Source: Siniperca chuatsi (Eukaryota; Chordata; Actinopteri; Centrarchiformes; Sinipercidae). Taken from it: DNA of 64,000 nt. Below are positions 42,401 through 55,761 of the stretch, piece by piece. A program made the position numbers and the translations under genes. The notes under the pieces were generated by a model that was given only the letters and a program-made list of their open reading frames with translations, searched no databases and had not been told where the DNA came from. The stretch spans positions 19,707,822 through 19,771,821 of the forward strand of contig NC_058055.1 of NCBI RefSeq assembly GCF_020085105.1, given 5' to 3'. The stretch's first letter is position 1, and every line of letters starts with the position of its first letter.

Positions 42401-45400
42401 TATATGCTATTGATAATTAGCATATAGCTTATATGGCTATTAGCATAAGCATATAAGGCTGTTCCGCTCCATTTGTGGGCAAGTTTCATACACAAAAATC
42501 TTACCAAAGAATAAAAAGAAGAATTTCATACCACGGAGCTTCAAGTCCTGCCGTCAGAAATCAGCAGACAAAAATTAGCGAGTTCAGCGGTGTCACTAGT
42601 CATATTAGGGACCCAAAAGAATTAGAAAATATTAATAGTATAGATGTCAACGACATGTCAGAAAAATATTAATAGTGCAGCTGTCAACATCATCAGAGCA
42701 GCACTGTACTGTGACAGAAATAAAGAGTCAGTGTTATGACTAACATAGCAGTTAAGGGGTCGTGACCATTAGAGGATAAAATATTATGGCCTAAAGTACG
42801 TGATGTTACACTGTCGGGTGCTACACAGAAACCGGCAGAGTTTCCTAACAACATGTGGAAGAAGTGGAAGGATATTTAACAGAACTGAAAATGCAGCAGG
42901 TAAGATCAGGACGTACGTCTGTGTTGCTTTTCCATGCTTGTGCAAACTGAAGGAGAAAAAAAGAGCTGGACATTTACGATGCTTGCCTAAATACTTGCAA
43001 GTTCACACTTATCCACAGTGATCAACAGACAGCTCATTAAGATGAGTGACAGGACATGAACTTACTGTGCTTTTAGCAGAGGTAAAAGCATCCTTACTTA
43101 AGTAAATGAAGTATGGGGCAATGATGCTTCCTATTCTGGAGGCCATGGAGCAGGTGCCCACAGACGTATTCCTCAGTACAGTTGGGTAGAGTTCTGCTGT
43201 GTATGCGTACAAGATAGCAAATGCTGTCGTCACTGCAAACTTCCCCATCATCTCGAGTGTTATGGCTAGATAAATCAGGTCTAGGGGGAATAAAGCATTA
43301 GATTGTTTAAGGTTACATGCAAGTTATTACTTAAATAAACTGAACATTCAAACAAAAATTCACACAAATTCGGTTTAGTTGATTGAAATGAGAATGTCTC
43401 AAGTTATATCTGCATGTCTATTTGCTTACATAAACTAACAAACGAGAGAATGCAGAAATAAAGGCTATATTTATCTAGTGTTAAAAATTGCACATTGAAG
43501 TGTCATACTTGATGGTATGAGCTGTATGAAGAGTAGAAACAATCCTCCCATGAAAAGGGTTGAGAAAAGACTCAGTCGTCTGGAACACCAGCGAAACATA
43601 ACCCATGACAGAGTGTAGGCTGGCATCTCTACCACAGCAGACAGGAAACAGTTGAAGTACGCGTTACCGTGAAGGTTCGCAGTATTCAGGGAAAGGGCAA
43701 AATAGGCGATGGTCACGGTGTTCCTGTGGGGATAATTGTTAAGCTTGAATATCCAACTAGAAGATGTTTACATACAACATTGTAGTCAGAAGCGGGGTGC
43801 ACGGTGGCAGGGCGGCTAAAGCTCCTGCCTCCCAATAAGGAGATCGTGGGTTCGTGGGATCGATTCCCGGACCAGACCAACATCACACAATCTCTCTGGG
43901 TGGAGTCTGCATGTCCTCCCCGTGTTACCGTGGGTTCTCTCCGGGTTCTCCGGCTTCCTCCCACCGTCCAAAGACATGCATGTGTAGGTTAATTGATAAC
44001 TCTAAATTGCCCGTATTGAATGAATGTGAGAGTGAATGGTTGTCTGTCCTTGTCTGTGTCTGTGTTAGCCCTGCGACGAGTTGGCCACTGTCCAGGGTGT
44101 ACCCTGCCTAAGGCCCAAAGTCACTGGGATAGGCTCCAGTCACCCGCGACCCCTAACGGGACCAAGCGGTAGAAAATGGATGGATGGATGGATTGTAGTC
44201 AGAAGCATAATGTAACTTGTGTCCACGACTTGTTTTATCAGTGTTTCTTGTCGTCTATCGTACGGTAAATGTATGTGTATATATAAAATTGGGGTGATTC
44301 AAATGTTGTAGAGGAATTGAGGGACAGACTTTCACACCTCGGCACTGACACCTTGTTGACACTTTTGCTGAAGTTAGTTGAATGGCGTGGTTGAAAAATA
44401 TGTGGTGATTGGCTCATACCTAGGTTCCCAATGTCCTATGATCCCAGCATGTGGCTCTTTATTATAAACTTACATTGGAAAAGATTTGTTAGGGCTATTT
44501 TCGCAGTTCAAATTGCAGTTCAAAAAGAGTAATGGGAGATGGATGTTTCAAATGCAGTTTGAATGGTAACAATCTGTTCAGTCACCGTGGAGATAATGTC
44601 TAAAGTCAAGAAAAACTGTCTTGCCTGCAAATTTGTGTCATATCAAGAGGATATTGAGCTCGGGAACATAGGACCCTGGTAACATAGGCTCTTGTGATGT
44701 TCACAGCAAACGCACTGATGATGCTATCACAATGGCTGTCAACAAAGTGCCACCTCTGGTGAGTGTGGTATCATGATAAAACAAAGCCATGATTGTCTTG
44801 AGATTGTCAGTTTGTAAAGCAGCGATAATCAATATTTTTACAATAAAAATGAATCAAATGACTATTTCATGTAAAAGGGGTCGCTCGTAGTGAAAAATCC
44901 TCTCTCACAGTGTCATTTTTGGATGCAGCAGGCAGGAATATAAACCTTGAGCTGTGATGACAGACATTAGATCAGAAAAACATTTGGCTTTTGCATCCTT
45001 GATTTTTTTTTTTGACTGTAAAGTTAGTAAGTCCTTCAGCTGTTAGTAAGTCCTTCAGCTGTTAGTAAGTCCTTCAGCTGTGGAAAAAATAACATGCAAC
45101 TTAGAGCTTATCCACTTGCTATGAGTAGCTCACAACTTATTTTCTCTAAAAGGCTAAATGGAACTGTTTCTAAATCAAACAGAAATCAAACTGCATCTGT
45201 TTTCAGACTCAGCAAGGAAGTGAGAACAGGAAAAATACAGGCATACTGTGCAGTTACATAAAACCTGATTTTGATCTTAGTTGCAGGCTTCACAGCACCT
45301 GACAGGTCATTATTTGTTGTTAGTGAAATGGGCTGACGTGTGTGTGCATTTATGTGCGTTTGTTAAAGCCTAACAGCATGTGTACAGCATATGTCTGCAT

Positions 45401-48400
45401 GTGTGTGCTAAGGTGTTCGTTTTGTGCGTGCAGGGTTACTGTGCTGAATGCGGAGGTCAGATGAGACAGCAGGGACTCACCAGACCAGCCACAGCGTGAC
45501 AGAGATCCAGCGGATGTTTCGAGAACGAAGCAGGTCACAGATGTTGTGGGGCTTCCTGCTCTCAGATTGAAGTTCTTTCTGTGGGGCAGCAGAGCACGTG
45601 GAACAACAAACACTTAACAAGCAGAGCCATCAGTCTGGAAATCATTTCATTAGAGAAAAGCTGAATGCGTGGCTAATTGCTGAGTGAACATGTGCACGTG
45701 TTCACATATAGTACCCAAACACCAGGATCAGGATTAATGGAGGCAAAAGTTCAATGCGCAATGAAAAATTGAGGGGGCAAAAATACTTAGGAATAGATCT
45801 AGACCGATAAATCAGCCGAAGTTAGCTTATTGCAGATTTATATCGTATTGGTGTATATGTCGGCTGATAAGTAACAAGAAATTGCAGAAATGCCAAACTA
45901 GGTTTGAGGTCATTTGAAAAACAGTTTACCATTATATAGTTTGTCTAACTACAAACTAAATTCTTTAAAGCACAATCAAAGGGAATAGTATGAAGATTGT
46001 TTATCTTCTAATTACTATCATCGTTATCAGTATCAGCCTCAAAAATCCAGTATTGGCCAGTCTATAATTAGGAAGATACATTTTTGTCTCTTCTTCCGTT
46101 CACATTTTGTTTCCATGGTTTATCAGTGCTGCTACTATTAGCAATGCTTCCATATTGTACTTTTAAGATATTCAAGCATAAATGTGACTGCTTTCACACA
46201 GCATGTTACCCTGCACAACTTTGATTGAGGATTTTTACAGTTTAAAATGGAAAACAATCAAGAATTCAGCATGTAGCAGTACAAAAATGACTGACCCCAC
46301 ACAAACTACTGCATTATGGACTGGTTTGGCATACAGAAGGAAAACAATACCATCTCCTCCAGTCTGCTGCCAGTTTTCAGCGGTGAGCAAGAGGCAAAAC
46401 AAAGGTTAGCAGTACAAATTACAATGTTTGTTTGGCAAGAATATAAAAGTGTTCCTATATAACAATATGGCAACATTTAGGAAATGCATACATGAACATA
46501 GAGATGGACTGTTGAGTGAATTGCATAGCATGATTTGGATATCTCTGTAAGTTGTTTGCTTTATCATTGTCAAAGTGATATTGATTTCACAACGATGAAG
46601 AGGATCCATTGTCTGTTTCTAAGGAGGAAAGTGCAGGACAACATGCGTCTACACAGAGGAAAGGTTGTGAATGTGGCAGTTTTGTTTGTAGAAGAAAGTT
46701 CACAGGTCAAAGGTCATGTGTCAGAGAGGCCAGCAGGATGGAAGAACAAAATGCAAAGAAAGATGCATATTACTATACAGTTAGTTTAAAACAATCAGCT
46801 CTCTTAATGGAAGAGAAACACCCAGTTGCTCAACGTATAGCTATATATGTATATGAGCATACATAAACCTATACAAATCTACTATACAGCAATATAAGTA
46901 CCCTTACAAGAAACAAGAGCTTAGTGTTGGTACATAAATGAGTCATTCCTTCAAAGTGGAGTTCACTTTGTAATTGAGGAAGATTTCTTTCAATCAGAGA
47001 GTTGGATATGTAGGCAAATTCCAGTAACAGACGGGCATCTGTTACATCTTGGCAGAGTCTCTGTCGGCTGCCATCCAGATTAGTGTTCACTCGTGTGCAG
47101 AATAGTAAATAATTACATCACACTGGGCAGTGAACCCTAAAAGGTTCATTTTCATTCCCGCTCCCCATCTGGGAAGTAAACCAAGAGAAAGCTGATCTCA
47201 AAGAAAACCAGAATAAGCAGAAAAACTGGTATGAATTGGTTGATGGCTTAGATATAAAGGTTATAGGGTTACAGAAGTATTGTGTTTTCTCTAGAAGAGA
47301 AAGACAAGTTCATTGTCATTCCCCACTGGTTTCGGTCCAATTCTGACTATTCCAGTACGATGCTAATTACTTGAAGATAGAGATAACTTCTGTTATGAAT
47401 TGGCGCTATATAAATAAAATTTAATTGAATTGAAATGAACAAACAACAAATATCATATTTCCTATCCTCAGTAATGTAATGGACTTCAATGATAACTCTT
47501 CCTCAGCCTGTCAGCACAGCTTAATAAAACGGAACTTATAATTAAAAATATTTACATTATCAACACTACAATACCCAGCATCTGTATTTAAAACTTTTTT
47601 TGCATATTTTTTATAGTTACAGTTATAGATTTGGGTTCCCATGACTGTCAGAGCCCTTGACTGATGTAGGTCTTTTGAGCTTTGTCTGTAAACCTATGAT
47701 GATTTTCATCGAGCAGGAGAGCTGTAAGATCTGGACAGCCAGAAATCATCTCTACGCAGATGCGGTCGAACTGAGTTTCAATAGAAAGCAAGTACCTTTA
47801 GAGGTAAAAGCCATATTTAGAAGAAATACTGACAAAGAGAGGCACATTTGCCTTCCCAAAAATATGTTAAAAGAATAATATGTCATGATTTTCTATAATG
47901 TAAAATACAAATAATTCCATGATAAACTAAACTCTGAGAAGCAGTCACTGGAAGCTATCTGAAAAGAGATTTAACTCCCCCAATAACTTCAATAACCTAT
48001 GTACCTGTGTATTGACTGTTTTGTACACCTATATCTGCTTACCACAAGAGTCAGGAAAGTGCCCTGCACCTTGGTGTTTTATGCACTTAAATATAAGCAA
48101 GCTTTTCAGTGAGCTCTCACCTGTAAAGGACCAAATATGACCGGCGGAGGCTCGATTTTGTTCCTCTTAGCAGCATCTCTCATTATGGCCTCAGCCTCTT
48201 CTACTCTTCCCTGAGAGAGCAGCCACCGAGGAGACTCGGGGATGTACCTGCCTCAGAGAACAGAGAGAGAGACAGAGGTTCCATCCCCTGGACAGCATAC
48301 AGCAAAATTACAATTGAGGCTTTTCTTTTTCCTTATTTTTATTCCTTATAATGCTCAAATGAGTGCCTCCATAAAAGTAAAACCTACCTAACACTAGCTG

Positions 48401-51400
48401 TAGAAGCTTCATAAAGTTACTAGAGACTGATGCTGTTGTGGTTATTAGAAAGGCAATACATAGTGGCGCAATCAATGCATATTTATTTATATGAAATAAA
48501 AAAATATTTTAAAAGTAGTGAAAAATGTCCATCACAAGTTTCTGGAGTCCAAGGGTATGTCTTCAAATTACTTGAATATTCAAAAATATTAACTTTACTA
48601 TGAAAGAAGATAGATAAAGATTCACATTTGAGAAGCTGGGACCATTTATTTTTGGGCATTTTTGTTTAAAATATGACAAACAATCAGTTGTCAAAATAGA
48701 TGCTGATTAATTGATGAATTGATTTTGTCTATCAACTAACCTATTAATCGACTAATCATTTACAATAGTGCAAAACAATCTATCTAGATATTTTTGAATT
48801 GGCAAGAATGATGCCAATTGATTTATTGGCAGCCAAGATGGCTAATTTTCATCTGTTATCCCTGGCCAGATGTTAAAAGGAACTGATGAAATTTGATAAA
48901 AAATCACATATGACAAGAGATGAGAATGATCAACACACTGGAACACTCGGGTTCCCAGCCTGAATCAATCTACTGAAAGTACTGTTACACCTGTCAGCAC
49001 TGCAGAAAAATAATTTCTCAACATTGTGACATCAGTTGACATCATAGATGGCCAAATATGTAACATCAACTGCTAAAAAACACACACAGACAAACACACA
49101 CCCACCTACCACCAGAGAGGCACACAGAGGAAGCCAGGCAGGGTGAAGCCTAGGAGAAGCATCCTCCAGTCTCTGATGAAGAAAGCAAACAGTGGCAGCA
49201 GCATGTAGCCTGCACCAAAGAAAAGACTCACACCCGCAGTGGAGAAAATTGTCCGAACACATGGGCCTAATATCTCTGTTCCTAAGCACAAGAGAAAAGG
49301 GGGGAATTCAAAACATAAGGAATGAATTACACTGTCTTTTGCATTTTCTTGAAAAAGTTAGCAACTAAATACATATGCAAATCAATGAATAGACCTGAAT
49401 AAAAGTACCTAGCACAAACGCAGCCACATAATTGGAGATTTGGCCCATCCCTACAACAAAGAATATGGCGCAGAACGCAGCCCAGGATGGAGAGAAGACC
49501 TGGATGAGTGTGAACACTGTCTGGACTCCCATAGTAACAAACAACACTATTTTTCTCCCATACCTGAAAATGATACAAAGCACAGGTAAATGACCAAGTA
49601 AGCATGCTGTGTAAAAGGGAAGGTCAACCAACCTAACCTAACATTTACTGTACAGTATGATTCACTCTTACTGCTCTCATTAACCTCGTTTCCAGCAGCG
49701 GGCAGCTGTTTTCACCTAATTAACCCACTGTACACTACCTGCCCAGCACCAAACAGCAGACAAAGTTTGTGACTAGCTTGTGAAGAAAATCAAACATCAA
49801 GCAGTTAAAGAGCCACATATTTTTCTCAGGAGTTAGTTGAGACATAACCAGAGCTAAATGGAGAGTGAATATTGGACTTATATTCATCAAGTGGCTAGAA
49901 ACATGACGCCAATGGGATCGTAATGTCTGCTGAAGGTGTAAGTAGGTGATTGTTTGTTAGCACATTAGCCATATTAGCTATATTATTTATGCAAGGTGAT
50001 ATTATGTTAAGCATGTGTCTGTCAGCTTTTTTTATCTTCTGCCCCAAAGCAGCCAAAAATCCATTAATGCAGACTTTAAAGCAATTTTGCTACATTTTTG
50101 GCCAGAGCTTAAAAGAGTACTCCAACGATTTAGCATTGCACTCCTATAACAGGCTCACAATGAACAGTTTAAAAGAAAAAAGATCCAAATCGATACATCA
50201 GAACCAGAGATATTGTCTTTTTTATTCCATGCCTTCTTCTTCCTTGTCAAAACCTAGCGCCTACATTACCAACAGTGCAACTCCACCGTTGAACCGTTCG
50301 CTTGGGTGTGTTATGTTAGTAGCCGCTAGCCTCAAGCAGAGACGGGCTACAGTGGTCTGGTAAACTCAGTTCTTCACACCACCAGATTTCTTTCATTTTC
50401 ACACTTGTAGTCTTCAGCCCCAACTGACGCTGACTCAAGTGGCATCACTTGAGGCAATTTATTAGATTTCACGCAGCTCTCTCTGGAGCCACAAAAGTCT
50501 TTATGCAACTTTCGAAGTGAGCTGGCCCACAACATGTGTAGTCCTGGAAATCCTGGGGCATTTTATGCTGCTGCTTGATTTTTACAGATACATCAAATGT
50601 TGCATCTGTTTCTCCACAGTCACATTCAGACTAAGTACCTAAAGGTGTAAAATTGTGCTTTTGCCTTCAGTTCTACTTTGACTTCCACTGAAAGTAATGC
50701 AAAGAAAAAAAAGTTCTTGTTGCAAAGCCATCCACATTCCTATTGCTGGAGTGTTGAATTGTGCCTGATTGAAGTCTGAACACAAAATCTTAACATTTAA
50801 ATCATTAAAAGATCTATTCATTCATCTTGTTGCCATGTTGAGCTCTAAAAGAGGACGGAGTTGAGGTTAAAGAGGACATGTTGAACTTGTATAGATTAGC
50901 CTACCATATGCATGGATTTTTGTTTAGGCAGAAAACTATGTTGAGTGACATTTTGAAAATAACTAAAGTTCGTCTTTTGTCCATAACCTGTCAGAGAGCT
51001 GTCCCGAAATGAAGGAGCCAGTGAGAACTCCACAGAAGAAGAGAGAAGAAGTCAGTGGCTTCTTCCAACTGTCATCACACACCAAGTCCCACTGCAAACA
51101 CACACACAGACATGCAGCACCAAGGTCAGAGTACATTAAGTACACAACTAAGTGCTTTATCATGAATTAGCAATGTCTTAGCAAGAAAAATAATAATTAA
51201 AATCTAAAAGTACAACCCTATTTGGAAAAATTAACAACATATAGCACCTTCGCGGAATTTAAAATGTTCACTTTTATTGACACTTGATATTTAAAGGTGT
51301 CTTCATTATTATGTTCAAACATATATCTAATGAGGGTGGACAAAATATTAGAAACACCTGTGTTAACATATGCAAAGAAAAAAAACACTACCAATGGGTG

Positions 51401-52081
51401 ATATCTGCAAATATTAATAATATTAGTATTATTAGATACAGACAATTTTTTTGTATTTTGAAAATGTCTCTAAATCTAGTTTTTGCAGTCAAGGATATTC
51501 ACAGTGAGTAATTAAAACTCACCCATCTCAATGAAATTATATCTGACAAATTTAGATAAGTAGGCTATATCATGAAGCATATGTGTTTTAGTGACTTTAT
51601 ACTCAGTAACTTCCTGTAGAAGGTAACACCAATATAAATTCGTTCATCAGCTGCAGCCTCCTCTAAATTTAGGTACACAAACCTCAGATATGATGGTAGA
51701 AATGTACACGCTCTGGTCGTACTCCCACCCATCCAAGCAGCCTTCTGTTGCCACATTAGACAGGTTGACATCAACGCCGGGCAGCAAGCCTCTCCCCGAG
51801 AAGCTCAGTATATCTTCGAGTTTGTATCTGGAGCACTTGCTGGGCACCAAAGCGCCGCTGTGGCTCTCCTCCTCCAGCGGGATGCTGCTGTTCCTCCATG
51901 CGGCCGTGACGTTGACGTGCGCGGGAATGAGGCAGCGGTGGGGCGGCGTGTCGGCTAGGAACACAATGGATAGGCCGGTGAAACCGTTAGGGATGATGCT
52001 CAGACAGAGGAGGAAAAACACCTGCTGTTGGAAACGTCCCCATTCTCCGAGGAAGGCGGTTGCAGCTTCATAGTCGGTCAT
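39477..52081 (-). CDS. slc22a5: Organic cation/carnitine transporter 2-like (SLC22A5/OCTN2-type), gene E
   Basis: Ten in-phase exons, about 557 residues (mammalian OCTN2 is a similar length): 52081-51683, 51091-50988, 49563-49409, 49281-49110, 48247-48121, 45578-45481, 43723-43509, 43280-43098, 40947-40812, 39561-39477. Expected role: sodium-coupled carnitine uptake at the plasma membrane. Visible: [15 protein letters not shown] start, TM1 [13 protein letters not shown], extracellular loop with [81 protein letters not shown]. The last exon was placed by the acceptor TTTTCTACTCTAG; its frame gives [14 protein letters not shown], resembling OCTN tails. Exon 1 is a single 399-base exon, unlike B and C. 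GTEILGPC lacks the GK of the mammalian Walker-like motif. The C-terminus (VVP) is not a PDZ ligand. slc22a4 is the alternative name. Confidence 0.9.
40490..40640 (+). repeat. Dispersed repeat family Z (TTAGC...GGAAACAG type), copy 1
   Basis: TAGCTTAGCTCAGCACAAAG ACTGGAAACAG, CTGGCTCTGTC, AACAAAATCCACCTACCAGC ACCTC, CTCACTGATTAACACG. The same order occurs at 63305-63445. It is a short non-coding element common in fish, in the last intron of gene E. Confidence 0.7.
41850..42130 (+). mobile_element. Old diverged tRNA-type SINE copy
   Basis: The head TATTAGCTCAGTGGTTACTA resembles a tRNA A box, followed by a B-box-like GGGTTTGGGCCC, then TTTCATGTTCTCCCACAGTG, GCAAAGACAAGCAGGTTAGG TGAACTGG, CTGCGATAGA, GCTGGGATATGCTCCAGCAC CC, and the terminal AATGGATGGATG. 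Block order equals the SINE at 43794 but with much divergence. It lies in an intron of gene E, antisense to it. Confidence 0.75.
43779..44206 (+). mobile_element. Full-length tRNA-type SINE with perfect 15-bp target-site duplication
   Basis: The element occupies 43794-44191. It is flanked by the identical 15-mer ATTGTAGTCAGAAGC at 43779-43793 and 44192-44206, which shows retroposition. The head has an A-box-like GGCGGCTAAAGCTCCTGCC and a B-box-like GGGTTCGTGGGATCGATTCC. The body has GTCTGCATGTCCTCCCCGTG, TCCAAAGACATGCATG, CTCTAAATTGCCCG. The tail is (ATGG)n. The insertion is in gene E, antisense, 56 bases upstream of the exon that starts at 43723. Confidence 0.9.
45023..45079. repeat. Three exact 19-bp tandem repeats
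   Basis: GTTAGTAAGTCCTTCAGCT three times in a row without a mismatch, inside the intron of gene E between 45481 and 43723. Confidence 0.95.
47390..47440 (+). repeat. LINE-tail-like fragment
   Basis: GAATTGGCGCTATATAAATA AAATTTAATTGAATTGAA resembles the end of fish L2-type elements. No coding part is attached. It is intronic in gene E. Confidence 0.4.
48515..48770 (+). repeat. Dispersed CGATTA-block repeat (copy 2)
   Basis: TTTGAGAAGCTGGGACC, TTTGGGCATTTTTGTTTAAA, ATTGATGAATTGATTTT, CTATTAATCGACTAATCATT in the same order as 5165-5405. It lies in an intron of gene E. Confidence 0.65.
49690..50095 (+). repeat. Dispersed repeat family X, copy 3 (longest)
   Basis: From GCGGGCAGCTGTTTTCACCT to AAAATCCATTAATGCAGACT TTAAA. 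It aligns with 27515-27770 over its first half and with 32985-33180 over its second half, so the three copies define one family. It lies in intron 2 of gene E, directly before family Y. Confidence 0.65.
50105..50515 (+). repeat. Dispersed repeat family Y, copy 2
   Basis: Same block order as 35745-36125, on the same strand. Here the host gene (E) runs in the opposite direction, so the family has no fixed orientation to its host. Confidence 0.7.
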
Positions 52082-55000
52082 GTTGTTTGTGGTTGCTATA
52101 GCCTACCTACGCTCCGGGCGCACAAAGTGGGGCAGAGTTAAAGGCAGACACGAATGGGGGACTTTGAAGTCGGCATTTCAAAAGCTGTGGTTTTGTTTCA
52201 GCTACAAAACCATCCCACCCACCCTAAAGTAACCGATCTGTAAAGGCACAACCCGTGATCGAAATGGGGGCTGAACCAAAACACAGGAATAAAGTCTTGT
52301 GTCACTCCCAAAATGATTAACTCGCCTTTTACACTGCAATAAAATGCCACACAATAATAAAATGTGTCATAAATGCTTTTATTATGCTGTTAAAGGTTTG
52401 TTTACATCAGTACCACAGTAAAACATGCCCATATTGTCAATTTTGTGCAGTTGAGAGACACATATGATGTCCATGTATGTCGAAATATTATATTACATTT
52501 GTTCAGTTTCAACAGTAAAAATGCAGCTGTCAGCTTCAGAACTTACAATCACAAGCTATTGACCATGTGTCTATATATAATTAATCCTTCCTTATTATAA
52601 TTATTTGATGGCAACTTGGAATATAACTTAAGGTTTGCCCATCTTCATCCCATCATCAGTTTCTGGAACAAAATTTAGTAATTACAATCCACATACTTCA
52701 TGTGCAGTACATGAGGCTGGGGCAACCATGCCATATCCAGTGTGTGCTTACATTTTCCATTAGTGATCTCTTTATATCTAATGTAGCACATGGAAGCAAC
52801 ATTTCAGCTCCCCCATATTTTCCTTTCCATCACTGAATTCCAAATACTAAAAAAATAAATATAAATTATATCAAATTTGGCTCACTAGTCTCCTATGAAC
52901 TGGTATGAGATAATTTGTCTACCATGAGTCATACAAAATTAAACCAATGAGTGGCATCACCATGCAGGTGTTTTTAAGGTCCAGCTGGAGGCGCGAGACA
53001 ACTTGTTTTTATCCAGACAGTTCTATCAAAGACAACACGGCAGGCATGGTCTCTCTCCCTTACACTACCAGTGACTTAAGATTTTCGACATTCCCTACTT
53101 CGTACTTGCCTCACAAGACGCAGATGCACTTTGTACCATTTTATCTCTGCAATGACAACAGTGACAAATTATCTTTGATCCAAGATCAGAAGCTCAGACT
53201 TCGTTTGGCCTATCCAGTGCCTCTCTACCTCAAACATGTGTGACAGGCAACCAGCATAGACTCCACGAAGTAACTGCTCTCAGCCGAAAAGTAGTCCAAC
53301 ACATAACCCCCTTAAAGCAGCGAATTTTCATTTGAACACTTCGTATTTTTATAGAGATTAACCAAATGAGTCGTAACGTGTTAATCAGTGAGCTTTCGCG
53401 GTGCTGGCTCTCTCTTCAGGTCATCTCACTTCCAGTTAAATTTCATATCAAAGTAAGAAGATATAGTGTGTCTACAGTGAGGTAAATGATTGTTTCCTTT
53501 AGATTTTTTTCTCCATATTTTGAAATAAAATAACAATGGTTTAAAAATTTTATTTACAGTGAAAGACAAAAATTAAAACAGTGCTTCAATCTTAGGTACG
53601 CCACACTCCCACACCAAAACAGAAAACAACAACAAAGCCAGACAGGAACCCTTCGTATTTACATACTGTATGTGCTGATGGCATTCAAGTGTCCTTCTTA
53701 CATGTTACGTGCAGGGAAGACACTCACAGTCATTAAACCCTTTGACTGTGTAAACCATGAACATGAACTCAGTGTCAGATTACTTAAACCTGGTGTTGAT
53801 GGCAAATATTTTACATGCTGTGAAAGCCCAAGTTAATGATTATGTAGGGTGAGGGATGTGCAGTCTCCTGCAGTGTTTACAAAGGAAATTAAACAAGCAG
53901 ATATTGGGGCATTTTACTTTATATCCACCTTCAGTTATATTAGATGATAATATAATAAAACTTCATAACAACTTCAATAGTAGATAAATAGACAGATAGT
54001 AGTAGTAAATACATCATCTTGATTGTCAAATCAGTGTTTTGGGACTGCTTTAACATGAAGCAACTCTAGATAAAGTGTTTTATCCTTGTTTTTACCGGAC
54101 ATCACTAGTACAGACGGGGAACATTTTGCATTTTATTGTATAATCTACCATTCTGTATCTACTTGGACAAATATCCTTCCTGCAATAAATTAGCGTAAAG
54201 GTCAGATAAATATGTCTCCACCCGAAGACCTGAGGTGAGTCACCCCTGTATTGGTAAGCATTTGTCTTGCTACAGTGCTCTTGAGTAAGACACTTCCTTT
54301 TTTGTGCATGGAGAAATCCACTCTTAACTTGGTTTAGAGGTAAACTGCTGTTTGTCAGGATTGTCACGTGATTACCATAACTTGGTTAGAATAAATCATT
54401 TAAGCTCATTATCCACTTAGGAGAAACCCGGTTTGGATACAGTCACTAACTTACTCCAGTATGAAACCTACAGTAGCATGTGAGCATCTTCAGTATGGTT
54501 TTACATGCCATTTGATGTCTTCACTGATAAAAGACCCCAGATGACCATGACCTAATCTTGTCATGCATTAATGTCCTTAATTACCATTGTGTGGGGACTC
54601 AAAATATCACAGCCTTGCAAATGGAGAATAAACATTTGCATCCTTTAGCTCATTCCTGATTATCTCCCTGAAAGGTAAGTAAGTAAAGTTTATTTGGTAT
54701 AGCACATTTCACAGAGCAATGTCACAGAGTGCTTCACAAGAGTAAAATTGTTAACAAATAAGACCATAAAAACAGTAAAAGAAAAAACAATAAAAACACT
54801 CAATTACAAACACTAGACAGCACGAGGCGAGACAAAGGCCAGTTTGAATAAAAGGTAGTTCATGCAAGTACTGATTAAACTAATTAATTGTGTGATTCTG
54901 TGGCCTTAGGAGGAATGCCTGCATTTACCACTGTTGTACCACAGTAGACCGAAATGTATGGTAATTTCAGGAAATATATATTTAAATATATAATGTGAAA

Positions 55001-55761
55001 ATCAGTATACACAATAAGCATGCAATGAACATATTTATGCAATACACTAAAATGTGTTACTGGAAAACTAAGAGTACTTTTTTGTAAATAAGCCATTTTA
55101 GCAGTTTATTCTAAATGTAGTTAAAGGAACATATTTATTTTACAATTCAAAGCCTACATACCAGATTGCTACAATTTCTGCTCAACTTTACATAAAGGCC
55201 TCCTGCCTCTGCAGTGTGGCTTTAAAATACTCCAAGGGGAGTCTTAATGCTACTTAGCAACATTTAGAGTACAGGCACGCGCATGTCTTTGGGGTATTTA
55301 AAAGTGTGGAATGCTGTTTAGAGAAAATACAACTCTGACCACAGTGGTGCGGGGGCTGGGTGGATAGATTGGCCACTCTGAAGCTTTTGATCATTTTTCT
55401 TTCAGTTAATCAAAGCAAATCAGTGAGTGAGATGTCTCTCACCAACTAATCTCAAATAAATAGTTTCCCTGTCTGCTCATAAACTGAGAGACAGTGGATC
55501 CAGCAGTCTAAAGTCACACTGGGATGAAAAAGTTATCCCTTTGAAAGGTGGTTTAATACTCTCTCAGGGCTGGAAACTAAAGTTTTTCAATTGTGACTCC
55601 GTCCCACCGAGGGACCAGCTCACTCTGCCCCACAGAGAGCTCAACCCTACCACTCTGGGACTGTGCTGAAGATTTTAAGAGGGATATCACGTCTCATACT
55701 CTGAAGAATTTGAGAGGAGTTTTTTTCTCCCTCAAGAGCAGGGAGGTATTTTTTATAAAGA
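52082..55761. other. Divergent intergenic region between genes E and F
   Basis: About 3.7 kb separate the start codons of E (minus) and F (plus), so both promoters must lie here. I see no conserved protein or RNA. The 98-codon frame at 52947-53243 shows no recognisable domain. A tail-type repeat is at 54670-54800. The 180 bases before the E start (about 52090-52160) are more GC-rich than the surroundings. No certain TATA box or factor site can be claimed. Confidence 0.6.
54670..54800 (+). repeat. AAGTAAAGTTTAT-type tail repeat
   Basis: TAAGTAAGTAAAGTTTATTT, GGTATAGCACATTTCACAGA, AGAGTGCTTCACAA, then an A-rich tract. It resembles 33545-33670. Confidence 0.5.

Noticed and set aside
43794-43870. 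Possible tRNA gene
   Set aside because: A- and B-box-like blocks are present, but spacing and context show the head of a SINE with a target-site duplication, not a folded tRNA.
52947-53243. 98-codon plus-strand frame between E and F
   Set aside because: It resembles no family, has no matching exons nearby, and its composition is like the surrounding non-coding DNA. It may be chance.
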